From: Candidatus Schekmanbacteria bacterium RIFCSPLOWO2_02_FULL_38_14
GTDB taxonomy: Bacteria > Schekmanbacteria > GWA2-38-11
Assembly (NCBI GenBank): GCA_001790855.1
Contig: MGDH01000015.1
Span: forward strand, 21,011 to 85,010
Direction of reading: 5' to 3'
Length of the DNA: 64,000 nt
Shown piece by piece: positions 51,732-60,886 of this stretch. How positions within the stretch are numbered: position 1 is the first letter of the stretch; every line of letters begins with the position of its first letter. A program made the position numbers and the translations under genes. The notes under the pieces were generated by a model. The model worked only from the letters and a program-made list of their open reading frames with translations, searched no databases and was not told the origin of the DNA.

Positions 51732-54326
51732 TTAGTCTTTTTTCAATGCGGTTAATTCGGTAATAATATTTCCTGCCCAGCGGTAAACATTATTTTCCTT
51801 TACAATATTCCGCATATTCTCCATCCGTTTTAATTTTTCATTAACTGGCATTTCTATGGCAAGCTTTATAGCATCAGCAAATTCTTCTATAGAATATGGA
51901 TTTATCTGTATGGCATCAATCAATTCTCTGGAAGCTCCAGTAAAACAGCTTAATATCAATGCTCCTTTTAAATCAATTTTTGACGCAACATATTCCTTAG
52001 CCACTAAGTTCATTCCATCGTGCAAGGAGCTTACAATGCAGAAATCAGCAAGGGCATAAAACGGCTTAATTTCTTCAGGGGAAAAATGCCTTTTCAGATA
52101 TATTATTGGCTTCCAGTTTCCATCAGCGTACTTCCAGTTCTTCTTTTCTATCAGTTCATCTATTTCTCCAATTAAATCATGATAGCGTTTTATATGGGTA
52201 CGACTTGGGGCGCCCAATTGTATGTAAACAAATTTATTTTTATATTGAGGGTTCTTTTCCAAAAACCTGTCTATGGCTAATATGCGCTCTATTATACCTT
52301 TGGTATAATCAATTCTTTCAACACCTATGCCAATTATTTTATCTTCTACTTCAAATTCTTTAAGAATCTTGTTTGCCTGTTCAGTTTTCATTTCAGAAGC
52401 ACCATTACTAAAGTAACCGTCTATACTTATAGGGAATGCCCTTATAAATGTCTCTTTGCCGTAGCGTATTACGCTAAATCTTTCTGTGTCTATACGAGAC
52501 TCAAGAAGCCTATTGGCAGTATCCAAAAAATTATTACAATGATATTGAACATGAAAACCTATTAAATCGCAGGCTAACATTCCTTCTAAAATCTCTTCAT
52601 GGTAAGGGCAGATTGAAAAAACTTCCGGGTTTGGCCATGGAATATGCCAGAATAATGCAATTGTCGTATCCGGGCGTCTCTCTTTTACAAACTTTGCAAG
52701 GAGAGTAAAGTGATAATCTTGAATAAATAAAAAGGGATTCTTTGCAGGCAATTCTTCTAAAATACTTTCAGCAAATTTTTGATTTACTCTCTTATACATA
52801 TGCCAATCTGTTTCTCTAAATATTGGTCTGGTATGAGTAATATGACAAAGAGGCCATAATCCTTCATTTGAAAATCCATAATAATAGCCTTCTTCTTCTT
52901 CCTTTGATAGCCAAACTCTTTTGAGAATGTAGCGGTTATCTTCGGGGGGAACTCCCAGCTTATTTTTTGAATTTACAAATTTTCTGTCCGCATTACTACC
53001 TCCATGAGCAACCCAAGTTCCGCCACAGGTTCGCACTATGGGGTCTAAGGCAGTTACCACTCCGCTTGCAGGTCGAAGACACTTGAATACCCCTGTAGCT
53101 TCATCTATAACATGCATATAAGGTTCTCTGTTTGATACGATAACCAAAGCATTTTCGCCTAATTTAGCATGGATGATATCTTTAAGTTTTGCCTCAGTCC
53201 ACAACTCTTCTTTCTGAAGACGGGCTGAGGCTTCTTTAGCGACTGCCTTCCGGGCTACCCTTAAACTCAAAGCCACTTGCTCAACTTCACCGGCAAGTTT
53301 TCCAAGTTCTCCTTTTTCTTTAATGGAATGAGACGAATCTATTTCCCCCTTTTGAAAACGCTGAAACCATTCGGTCAACTGCTGAACTGGTAGAATAAAT
53401 ATCTGTCGCTGGATTAAAACTGTTATTGAAGCTATCAAAACTATCAAAATGATTAGAGGGATACTTATGCGTTTCCATAACTCTGTCAATCGTGTAAACA
53501 CATATGAAGTGTCATATATAACCTCAACCAATCCAAGGATATTGTTGCCCTCATCTATGACAGGGAGAATGTAACTATACACTGAATATTCCTTAAATTT
53601 TTCTAATTCACCCCGCGGGATTTTATTGTTTATTATATCTTTAAGATAGGGCTTTTCTTTCTGGCTCCAGTCTGAAATTCGCTCGGTAATAGCCAAAATC
53701 TGACCATCTTTATCGTAAACAACGCAGCCCTGTAGTCTCTCTCTTTTCTGAAAACTTTCAACCAGACGATTAGCGGTATTTAAATCATTTGAAGTGTCAT
53801 ATATAATCTCTACTAACCCAAGAAGATTGTTTTCATCATCCATAATAGGTAATATATAACTGTATACTGAATACTCTTTAAATCTTTCTAATTCTTCTCG
53901 CGGGATTCTGCTGGCTATTATTTCTTTAAGGTAAGGTTTATCTTTTTCTCTCCAATCAGCAATCCATTCATTAATGGCTAAAATACTCTCATCTTTATCA
54001 TAGATAACACAGCCTTGAAACCTCCCGCGTTTTTGAAAGCTTTTGACTAAACGATTAGCAGATTTTAAATCATTATTGATAAGTATATGCCTAACAGATA
54101 ATTCAATGCGTTCGGCATCGATCTTAGCTTTTTTTTGAAGGTCATCCAGACTTATAAAAATATGTTTTGCTGACAATTCGAGACTTTCTGCCACTGTCTT
54201 AGCTTTTCTTTTTAAATCATCCATCATTCTATCTTCTTCAAAGCGAATCTGAATTATACTGAATATTGTAAAAACAACAGAAACAACAATTAAAATAGGT
54301 AAGATAAACAGTAAGACTCGTTTCAT
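51732..54326 (-). CDS. otsA: Membrane sensor-HAMP-trehalose-6-phosphate synthase fusion
   Basis: 864 residues. A signal-like helix (4-24) and a second helix (~286-307) bracket an extracytoplasmic region. That region holds two near-identical modules, residues 87-178 and 182-274, each SANRLV/TANRLV...GCVxYDKD...PYLKEII...EYSVYSYILP...LLGLVE. A HAMP linker (~308-362) and coiled coil lead into a GT20 domain (~392-862) with IVSNREPY, FWHIPWPNPEVF, GVERIDYTKGI and LHDGMNLVAKEYVA, so the synthase site looks intact. It makes trehalose-6-phosphate from UDP-glucose and glucose-6-phosphate. The layout implies direct control by an extracytoplasmic signal. A second small duplication occupies residues 41-62 and 66-87. 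First gene of the operon; start has AAGGA. Confidence 0.93.
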   Translation of the reverse strand: MKRVLLFILPILIVVSVVFTIFSIIQIRFEEDRMMDDLKRKAKTVAESLELSAKHIFISLDDLQKKAKIDAERIELSVRHILINNDLKSANRLVKSFQKRGRFQGCVIYDKDESILAINEWIADWREKDKPYLKEIIASRIPREELERFKEYSVYSYILPIMDDENNLLGLVEIIYDTSNDLNTANRLVESFQKRERLQGCVVYDKDGQILAITERISDWSQKEKPYLKDIINNKIPRGELEKFKEYSVYSYILPVIDEGNNILGLVEVIYDTSYVFTRLTELWKRISIPLIILIVLIASITVLIQRQIFILPVQQLTEWFQRFQKGEIDSSHSIKEKGELGKLAGEVEQVALSLRVARKAVAKEASARLQKEELWTEAKLKDIIHAKLGENALVIVSNREPYMHVIDEATGVFKCLRPASGVVTALDPIVRTCGGTWVAHGGSNADRKFVNSKNKLGVPPEDNRYILKRVWLSKEEEEGYYYGFSNEGLWPLCHITHTRPIFRETDWHMYKRVNQKFAESILEELPAKNPFLFIQDYHFTLLAKFVKERRPDTTIALFWHIPWPNPEVFSICPYHEEILEGMLACDLIGFHVQYHCNNFLDTANRLLESRIDTERFSVIRYGKETFIRAFPISIDGYFSNGASEMKTEQANKILKEFEVEDKIIGIGVERIDYTKGIIERILAIDRFLEKNPQYKNKFVYIQLGAPSRTHIKRYHDLIGEIDELIEKKNWKYADGNWKPIIYLKRHFSPEEIKPFYALADFCIVSSLHDGMNLVAKEYVASKIDLKGALILSCFTGASRELIDAIQINPYSIEEFADAIKLAIEMPVNEKLKRMENMRNIVKENNVYRWAGNIITELTALKKD
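53505..54068 (-). repeat. Tandem duplication encoding the two extracytoplasmic modules of OtsA
   Basis: Units at 53793-54068 and 53505-53783, each about 276-279 bases. DNA is alike throughout but many third positions differ, so the duplication is not recent. Confidence 0.85.
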
Positions 54327-54356
54327 CTTATTTTTCCTTTTCTCAGTCGAAATTTA

Positions 54357-54375
54357 CCTGTCTACAGCAGACAGG
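54357..54375. repeat. CCTGTCT/AGACAGG palindrome, copy 6
   Basis: CCTGTCTACAGCAGACAGG, upstream of the trehalose operon start (31 bases from ATG), so it lies in the leader or promoter of otsA. Confidence 0.8.
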
Positions 54376-54507
54376 GATGAGGTCGCTTCTATGAAAAAAA
54401 ATATCGTAAGATGACAAAAAAGGGTCGCTTTAACCACAACTTTTGTAAAAGCAATGCACTATTACAGCTTTCTAAGCAATATGGAATTTTTCAGAGTAAT
54501 GCACTAA

Positions 54508-55599
54508 TTATCTTGCCTGCTCCTTTGCATTTGCAAGTTTTGCTTTCACCTGGTGTATCTGTTTTCTTTTGGCGTTTTTTGAAACTTCCAGTCTCTTCCA
54601 AATAACCAGTATTGAACTTGCTATATACACAGTTGAGTATGTTCCAGCAATCATTCCCACAAGCAGAGCAAAGGAAAAATCATGTATTATAGGGCCACCA
54701 AATATAAATAGCGAAATAACTGCTAAGAGTGTTAACCCAGAAGTCAGAATAGTCCTGCTGAGAGTCTGGTTAAGTGAGGTATTTACTAAGGTCTCATAAT
54801 CTTCATCTCTTTTCTTAGCCATATTTTCTCTAATCCTATCAAAAATTACAATTGTATCATTAATAGAAAAACCTATAATTGTCAAAATTGCAGCCAAAAC
54901 AGACAGAGTAAATTCCTTATTTGTAATTGCCAAAAATCCTGCTGTAATTGTCACATCATGAATTAATGCCACAATACCAGCAAATGCCTGCCGCAAGTCA
55001 AACCGTATGCATACTGTCAGTGAGGCAACAAGAGCTAAAACTGATAATACGGTTAAATTCACCCATGAGAATGTTGAAAAAACCCATGTCAGAAGAGCAA
55101 TAACTATAATGGGAATCGCAACTTTATTCTGGAATCTGTATGATATGTAGATTATCATACCAATAATAGAATAAATCAAAGCACTCTGCGCCTTATATCT
55201 CAAATCCTCGCCTGCTGCAGGACCAACCATTTCAACTCTTAAAATCTCAAAGTTGGCTTTATTAAATTTTTTACCCAAAGCGTTTGTTATCCGTTCACTT
55301 ATTTTCCCTGCTTCGCTCAATATTGTTTTTACAAGAACATCCTTTTTATTTCCAACATGCTGAATCTCGCTTTTACCAAGACCAACTTCTCTCAATGCAT
55401 CTCTTATCTGTACAACCTCTACATCCTTTGTAAATCTTATCTCTACTAAAGTTCCACCGGTAAAATCTATACCGGGATTCAGACCTCCACGAATAAATAT
55501 AGCAGCTAACCCTATAACAATCAGACATATTGAAACGGATATGAAAATCCATCTTTTTCCTATGAAATTAATATTTATGCCAGGTTTAAAAATCTCCAT
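54508..55599 (-). CDS. secF: Protein translocase subunit SecF
   Basis: Uses the proton-motive force with SecD to finish protein export. 363 residues from ATG 55599, which has AAGGAG six bases before it; a longer frame from 55626 lacks that. Family landmarks: FKPGININFIGKRWIF at the start, the first periplasmic domain with GGLNPGIDFTGGTLVEI, then helices 2-6 with VALIHDVTITAGF and IGFSINDTIVIFDRIREN. The C-terminus is rich in Lys. Separated from secD by a 167-base repeat island, although the two are normally adjacent or fused. Confidence 0.96.
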   Translation of the reverse strand: MEIFKPGININFIGKRWIFISVSICLIVIGLAAIFIRGGLNPGIDFTGGTLVEIRFTKDVEVVQIRDALREVGLGKSEIQHVGNKKDVLVKTILSEAGKISERITNALGKKFNKANFEILRVEMVGPAAGEDLRYKAQSALIYSIIGMIIYISYRFQNKVAIPIIVIALLTWVFSTFSWVNLTVLSVLALVASLTVCIRFDLRQAFAGIVALIHDVTITAGFLAITNKEFTLSVLAAILTIIGFSINDTIVIFDRIRENMAKKRDEDYETLVNTSLNQTLSRTILTSGLTLLAVISLFIFGGPIIHDFSFALLVGMIAGTYSTVYIASSILVIWKRLEVSKNAKRKQIHQVKAKLANAKEQAR

Positions 55600-55621
55600 T
55601 ATAACTCCTTTTTGCCAATAT

Positions 55622-55708
55622 GTCATTGCGATGGAGCCACCTGCCTGCCGACAGGCAGGCGCTTCCAGAGTTTATCCTGAGCTTATCGAAGGAGTCGCTC
55701 GCAATGAC
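55622..55708. repeat. Composite repeat between secD and secF
   Basis: Outer arms GTCATTGCGA and TCGCAATGAC (perfect 10-base inverted repeat). Inside are a CCTGCCT palindrome (55640-55659) and the text AGTTTATCCTGAGCTTATCG. Three element types are stacked. Confidence 0.85.
55640..55659. repeat. CCTGCCT/AGGCAGG palindrome, copy 7
   Basis: CCTGCCTGCCGACAGGCAGG, nested in the composite repeat. Confidence 0.88.
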
Positions 55709-55766
55709 AAACGAGGATTATCGCACAATCGCAATGATATTAAAAATTTTTGTTATTCAACATCTT

Positions 55767-57317
55767 CTAAATACTGAGTTTTGTCATTTTCTTGGATACC
55801 AGCCTCATGTCAAAAATTACCCTTGAAACAAATACAGCAGTAAACATGCTGATAATAAGTCCAATACTCAATGTAACGGCAAATCCCTTGACAGGGCCTG
55901 TGCCGAACTGAAACAAGACAACTCCTGCAATCAGGGTTGTAACATTGGAATCAAGAATCGTCGCAAATGCCCTTGAAAACCCCATCTGAATAGCAGATTT
56001 TATTGTCCTTCCGAGCCGCAATTCCTCTCTTATTCTTTCATATATCAGAACATTGGCATCTACAGCCATACCAAGTGTCAGTGCAATTCCTGCAATACCG
56101 GGAAGGGTAAGTGTGAATTTAAAGTATGACATTGCTCCAAGCAAAAGTATTCCATTTAGAAGAAGGGCAAAATTTGCAACAAATCCCGACCACTTGTAGT
56201 AAATTACTATAAAGACAACGATTACAAAAAAACCTACAACTGAGGCTACAACTCCAGCCTTAACAGAATCAGCACCAAGCGTAGGACCAACTGTCCTCTC
56301 TTCAAGATAGGTTATTTCAGCAGGCAAAGCCCCTGCCCTTAAAATAACAACCAAGTCTTGTGCTTCATCATATGAAAAATTTCCTGTAATTTCCCCCCTG
56401 TCAGTTATTTTTGACCTTACAACAGGCGCTGACTGAATCTTTCTATCAAGAACAATTGCAAGTTGCTTTCCGATATTCTCTTCTGTAACCCTGCCAAACG
56501 CATTTGCTCCTTCACCATCAAACTCAAAATTTACTGCAGGCATTCCGTTTTCATCCTGCCCAACCCTTGCATCCTTTAAATACCTTCCTGAAACCTGAGC
56601 CTCTTTGGTTACGACAAGATATCCCTTGATACCTCCACCATCCTGCTCTCTCAGGTAATAAGGCAAAATCTCAAGGTCATCTGGAAGCTGGTTATTATAT
56701 TTTTTTAAAATATCTTCAGGGCTTGCGCCTTCTCCCCTGACTATTTTAAATTCCAGAACCCCTCCTGTCTTAATTATCTTTTTAGCCCTTTCAGGGTCAT
56801 CCAGTCCCGGAAGCTGGATTACAATGCGGTCCTTTCCCTGTGCCTGAATTATTGGTTCGCTTACACCAAATTTATCAACCCTGTTTCTTATTATCTCAAT
56901 TGCCTGCTGAACAGTAAGGTTCATATAATTATTTGCTATGCTCTGGTCAAAAGAGTAAATTAATTCTGCCTCTTTTTCAGCGCTGAATTTAAGCTCTGAA
57001 AAGTTTTTCTTAATAAGGGCTTTTACGTTTTCAATATCGTTTTTATTTAGAAGTTTTATGGAAATGTTTCTATTGCCATCAACCTTTATTTCTGAGGAAG
57101 AAAACTTTTTCTCCTCAAGGTTTCTCTTTAGTATGTTTTTCACCCTGACTACCTCGTTATCCAGAGCCTTCTTTGTGTCTACCTGTAAAAGAAGATGAAC
57201 CCCTCCCTGAAGGTCAAGCCCGAGTTTAATCTTTTCATCCAATGGATAAACAGACCATAGGGACAATGCAACAAGAACTATTATTAGAATAACTTTCCAC
57301 TGCAAATCTTTTTTCAT
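55767..57317 (-). CDS. secD: Protein translocase subunit SecD
   Basis: 516 residues. N-terminal helix (10-27), then the periplasmic P1 domain with LGLDLQGGVHLLLQVD, IRNRVDKFGVSEP and IVIQLPGLDDPERAKKI (landmark QLPGLDDPERAK). Five helices at the C-terminus contain LPGIAGIALTLGMAVDANVLIYERIREE, landmarks GMAVDANVLI and SRAFATILDSNVTT. The ribosome-binding site is GGGAG. It precedes secF in the same direction and follows yajC, the standard yajC-secD-secF order. Confidence 0.97.
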   Translation of the reverse strand: MKKDLQWKVILIIVLVALSLWSVYPLDEKIKLGLDLQGGVHLLLQVDTKKALDNEVVRVKNILKRNLEEKKFSSSEIKVDGNRNISIKLLNKNDIENVKALIKKNFSELKFSAEKEAELIYSFDQSIANNYMNLTVQQAIEIIRNRVDKFGVSEPIIQAQGKDRIVIQLPGLDDPERAKKIIKTGGVLEFKIVRGEGASPEDILKKYNNQLPDDLEILPYYLREQDGGGIKGYLVVTKEAQVSGRYLKDARVGQDENGMPAVNFEFDGEGANAFGRVTEENIGKQLAIVLDRKIQSAPVVRSKITDRGEITGNFSYDEAQDLVVILRAGALPAEITYLEERTVGPTLGADSVKAGVVASVVGFFVIVVFIVIYYKWSGFVANFALLLNGILLLGAMSYFKFTLTLPGIAGIALTLGMAVDANVLIYERIREELRLGRTIKSAIQMGFSRAFATILDSNVTTLIAGVVLFQFGTGPVKGFAVTLSIGLIISMFTAVFVSRVIFDMRLVSKKMTKLSI

Positions 57318-57369
57318 AGGAACTCCCTATTGCTTTTCTACTATTAAGCTTATCTTATCACGTCACTTT

Positions 57370-57711
57370 TTATTTCTTTTCTTCCTCTTTTTCTTTTTCT
57401 TTTTCTCTAAAAACTGTTTGAATGGCATTTCTTGCAACATCAACCTTAACATTATCAGCAATTTTTACAACAAGAATGTCATCCTTTATCTGGACAACAA
57501 TACCATATATCCCTCCCTTTGTTAATATCTTATCTCCCCTTGTAATGTTTGAAAGCATTTCCTGTAATTTTTTCTGCTCTCTCTGCTGAGGTCTGATAAG
57601 AAGCAAATAGAATAAACCAAAAATCGTCAGCATCATTGCGATAAATGCAAAACTGGAACCCGGGGTCTGCTGCTGACCTCCCGGAGCCATTGCATAGGCT
57701 ATACCAAACAT
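57370..57711 (-). CDS. yajC: Preprotein translocase subunit YajC
   Basis: 113 residues with one membrane helix (residues ~22-41, FAFIAMMLTIFGLFYLLLIR) followed by RPQQREQKKLQEML, the family signature. The cytoplasmic tail has GDKILTKGGIYGIVVQIKDD and ends in a run of Lys/Glu. Strong ribosome-binding site AAAGGAGG. First gene of the yajC-secD-secF unit and 117 bases downstream of tgt, a common arrangement. Confidence 0.95.
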   Translation of the reverse strand: MFGIAYAMAPGGQQQTPGSSFAFIAMMLTIFGLFYLLLIRPQQREQKKLQEMLSNITRGDKILTKGGIYGIVVQIKDDILVVKIADNVKVDVARNAIQTVFREKEKEKEEEKK

Positions 57712-57828
57712 TATTACCTCCTTTATAACGATTATTCAGACTAAAAAAAGTTACACAGATTTTTAAATTTAATTTGTCTAATCATAATTTTCAAATCATT
57801 GCAAATTAATATATCAATTACCATAACA

Positions 57829-58953
<1,125 letters not shown>

Positions 58954-58994
58954 TCAATCTCTTGTAGCTTGCCTTAAATGCAAAATTCAAAACC

Positions 58995-59080
58995 GTAGAA
59001 ACACACCTTTAGGTGTGTTGTTTTATTTTTTCATCAACAGGTCCCTGCCTACCGGCAGGCAGGTAAAGACCTGTTTCTAC
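58995..59080. repeat. GTAG...CTAC REPIN-like element with nested palindrome
   Basis: Left hairpin GTAGAAACACACCTTTAGG with TGTGTTG; right hairpin AACAGGTC...GACCTGTTTCTAC. The loop of the right hairpin is filled by a CCTGCCT palindrome (59044-59063). Confidence 0.82.
59044..59063. repeat. CCTGCCT/AGGCAGG palindrome, copy 8
   Basis: CCTGCCTACCGGCAGGCAGG, sitting exactly in the loop of the right GTAG-type hairpin. Confidence 0.9.
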
Positions 59081-59105
59081 ATTATCCTCATTCTAAACTC
59101 GATCA

Positions 59106-59148
59106 CGCAGGCTACCTGTCTGCCGTTAGGCAGGAAGCCTGCGGCTAC
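59106..59148. repeat. GTAG-type hairpin (minus strand) with nested palindrome
   Basis: Outer stem CGCAGGC (59106-59112) / GCCTGCG (59137-59143), ending CTAC at 59145-59148. Its loop holds CCTGTCTGCCGTTAGGCAGG at 59115-59134, copy 9 of the family. The rest of 59149-59234 is degenerate text with repeated CTACT and AACTCTTAACTCTC units. Confidence 0.82.
59115..59134. repeat. CCTGTCT/AGGCAGG palindrome, copy 9
   Basis: CCTGTCTGCCGTTAGGCAGG, nested as described for 59106-59148. Confidence 0.85.
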
Positions 59149-59234
59149 TGACTACTATTTACTATCCACTCTACTACATCAAACTCCTAACTTTTTCTTC
59201 ACTCTGAACTCTTAACTCTCAACTCTGTCGCACT

Positions 59235-60326
59235 CTATATAATAAACATTGCATCGCCATAGCTGTAGAATCTGTATTCCATTTCAATTGCCTTCCTGTA
59301 ACAATCCATAATATTTTCAAGCCCGCAAAAAGCTGAGACAAGCATCAGGAGCGTTGATTTTGGAAGATGAAAATTTGTAATCAGAGAATCTATTGCTTTG
59401 AATTTAAACCCCGGATATATGAATAAACTCGTTTCTTTTTCCCCTTCTGTGAACTTTCCATATTTTTCTATTTCAGATTCAAGCGTTCTTGCAGTGGTTG
59501 TTCCAACAGCAATTATTCTCCTCTTGTCTCTTCTTGCTTTGTTTAGCTTCTCTGCATTATCTGAAGCAATTACATAGCTTTCAGAATCCATTATATGTTC
59601 TTTTATATTGCTGACTCTTACTGGCTTAAATGTTCCAAGCCCGACGTGAAGAGTTATGTTTATAATTTCAACTCCTGTTTTTTTTATCCTTTTCAGAAGC
59701 TCATCAGAAAAATGAAGTCCTGCTGTTGGCGCTGCAACAGCCCCTCTTTCCCTTGCATATACTGTCTGGTAGCGTTCCCTGTCAGTAAATAGTGAATAGT
59801 GAACAGTATTTGGTAAGTACTGTTCACTATTCACTAACAACTTCCTCTTAATATACGGAGGAAGCGGAGGCTCACCAATTCTGTCTAAAATCTCAAAAAT
59901 ATCGTTGCGGGTTTCAAACTCTAAAATTCCCTTCCCGTTTCCGTCTGATTCCCTTATTATTCCTTTTAATTCACCGTTGCCAAAGCAGAGAGTAGCGCCT
60001 TTTTTAATCCCCTTATTTGTATTTATCAGAACCTCCCAGATATTTTCTTCTGCTTTACCGTTTTTCCAGTTTTTGAGAAGAAGTATCTCAATCCTGCCTC
60101 CGGTATTCTCCTTAACTCCACGAAGCCTTGCAGGAAAAACCTTTGTATCATTAATAACAAGAACATCTGTATTCATCAGAAAATTTGCTATCTTAAAAAA
60201 ATTTGTATGGATAAGCGAACCTGTATTTCTGTCAAACACCATGAGCTTTGAACTATCCCTTTTTCCAAGTGGATACTGGGCAATTAATTCCTCGTGCAAA
60301 CTGTAATCAAAATCTGATAACTGCAT
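59235..60326 (-). CDS. queA: S-adenosylmethionine:tRNA ribosyltransferase-isomerase
   Basis: Transfers the ribosyl part of SAM to preQ1-tRNA, giving epoxyqueuosine. 363 residues. Conserved landmarks: FDYSLHEELIAQYPLGKRDSSKLMV at the start (short forms: LIAQYPLGKRD), VINDTKVFPARLRG, the GGRIEILLL strand, YQTVYARERGAVAAPTAGLHF, and ITLHVGLGTFKPV. Between PPLPPYIKR and DRERYQTVY the protein has ~20 extra residues (KLLVNSEQYLPNTVHYSLFT) encoded by a perfect inverted repeat (59791-59835). The frame is intact, so the insertion appears tolerated in a loop. Confidence 0.96.
   Translation of the reverse strand: MQLSDFDYSLHEELIAQYPLGKRDSSKLMVFDRNTGSLIHTNFFKIANFLMNTDVLVINDTKVFPARLRGVKENTGGRIEILLLKNWKNGKAEENIWEVLINTNKGIKKGATLCFGNGELKGIIRESDGNGKGILEFETRNDIFEILDRIGEPPLPPYIKRKLLVNSEQYLPNTVHYSLFTDRERYQTVYARERGAVAAPTAGLHFSDELLKRIKKTGVEIINITLHVGLGTFKPVRVSNIKEHIMDSESYVIASDNAEKLNKARRDKRRIIAVGTTTARTLESEIEKYGKFTEGEKETSLFIYPGFKFKAIDSLITNFHLPKSTLLMLVSAFCGLENIMDCYRKAIEMEYRFYSYGDAMFII
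59791..59835. repeat. Perfect inverted repeat in frame inside queA
   Basis: Two exact 18-base arms, AGTGAATAGTGAACAGTA and its complement, with a 9-base spacer. The text resembles the degenerate CACTATTCAC runs at 44703-44720. Confidence 0.9.
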
Positions 60327-60634
60327 AATCTATAAACAACTTTAATTAGTTCACTGTAAAAGGTAGAAACAGGTCTTTACAGGTTGACCGAGAATTCAAT
60401 TTTAATAAAATTGGTCTCAATAGAATCAAACAGTTAGTAAGCCCAAAATTGGCAAAACCGCTATTCTCGGTCAACCTGTTTAGACCTGTTAAATATAAAT
60501 AACAGACCTAAAGGTCTGTTTCTACAAATTTGCTTTATCCTCTTTTTAGTAAAGCCATTGAGGATTTACCTCTCATTTAACTGTTAGATTTGCTATCATT
60601 TGAGAAAGGTAAAAACAAGAAAATAATCTTTTAG
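60327..60634. other. Intergenic region occupied by a large REPIN-like element
   Basis: 308 bases upstream of queA (leftward). Most is the 163-base repeat at 60363-60525. The remaining bases toward 60634 are AT-rich and show no gene, and I could not assign a promoter for queA with confidence. Confidence 0.6.
60363..60525. repeat. GTAG...CTAC REPIN-like element with 28-base inverted arms
   Basis: Begins GTAG (60363-60366) and ends CTAC (60522-60525). The first unit has arms 60368-60395 and 60463-60490, 28 bases with two mismatches, running AACAGGTC-TTTA-CAGG into TTGACCGAGAAT, around a 67-base loop. The second unit is AACAGACCTAAAGGTCTGTT, a simple hairpin. The short version of the first unit would be AACAGGTC...GACCTGTT, so the longer part looks like an insertion in its loop. 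Confidence 0.85.
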
Positions 60635-60859
60635 TTACTTTCTTCCAAACAGGGAGAATATAATTGTGAGGATAATGCTTATTATTATTGAGGTTGCAAG
60701 AGGGAAATAAAAGGTAAAGTTCTTTCTCTCTATCCTGATATCACCCGGAAGCTTTCCAAGAAAAGGAATCTTTGGCAGAAAGGTAATGAGCAAGCCAATT
60801 ATGACAAGCAGCACTCCTATAAATATCAACATTTTCCCAAAATCAGAAAACAAAACCAA
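60635..60859 (-). CDS. DUF2905 family membrane protein
   Basis: Up to 74 residues with two helices: GKMLIFIGVLLVIIGLLITFL, a short loop with the family motif LGKLPGDIRIERKNFTFYFP, and ATSIIISIILTIIFSLF. Function unknown. The start is uncertain: the frame opens at a TTG (60859); a second TTG two codons on is better spaced from GGAGA, and the first ATG (60832) would remove part of the usual N-terminus. It lies between queA and a toxin-antitoxin-like pair. Confidence 0.85.
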   Translation of the reverse strand: MVLFSDFGKMLIFIGVLLVIIGLLITFLPKIPFLGKLPGDIRIERKNFTFYFPLATSIIISIILTIIFSLFGRK

Positions 60860-60886
60860 TCTCCAAAATATTAATTTAAAAAAAAT

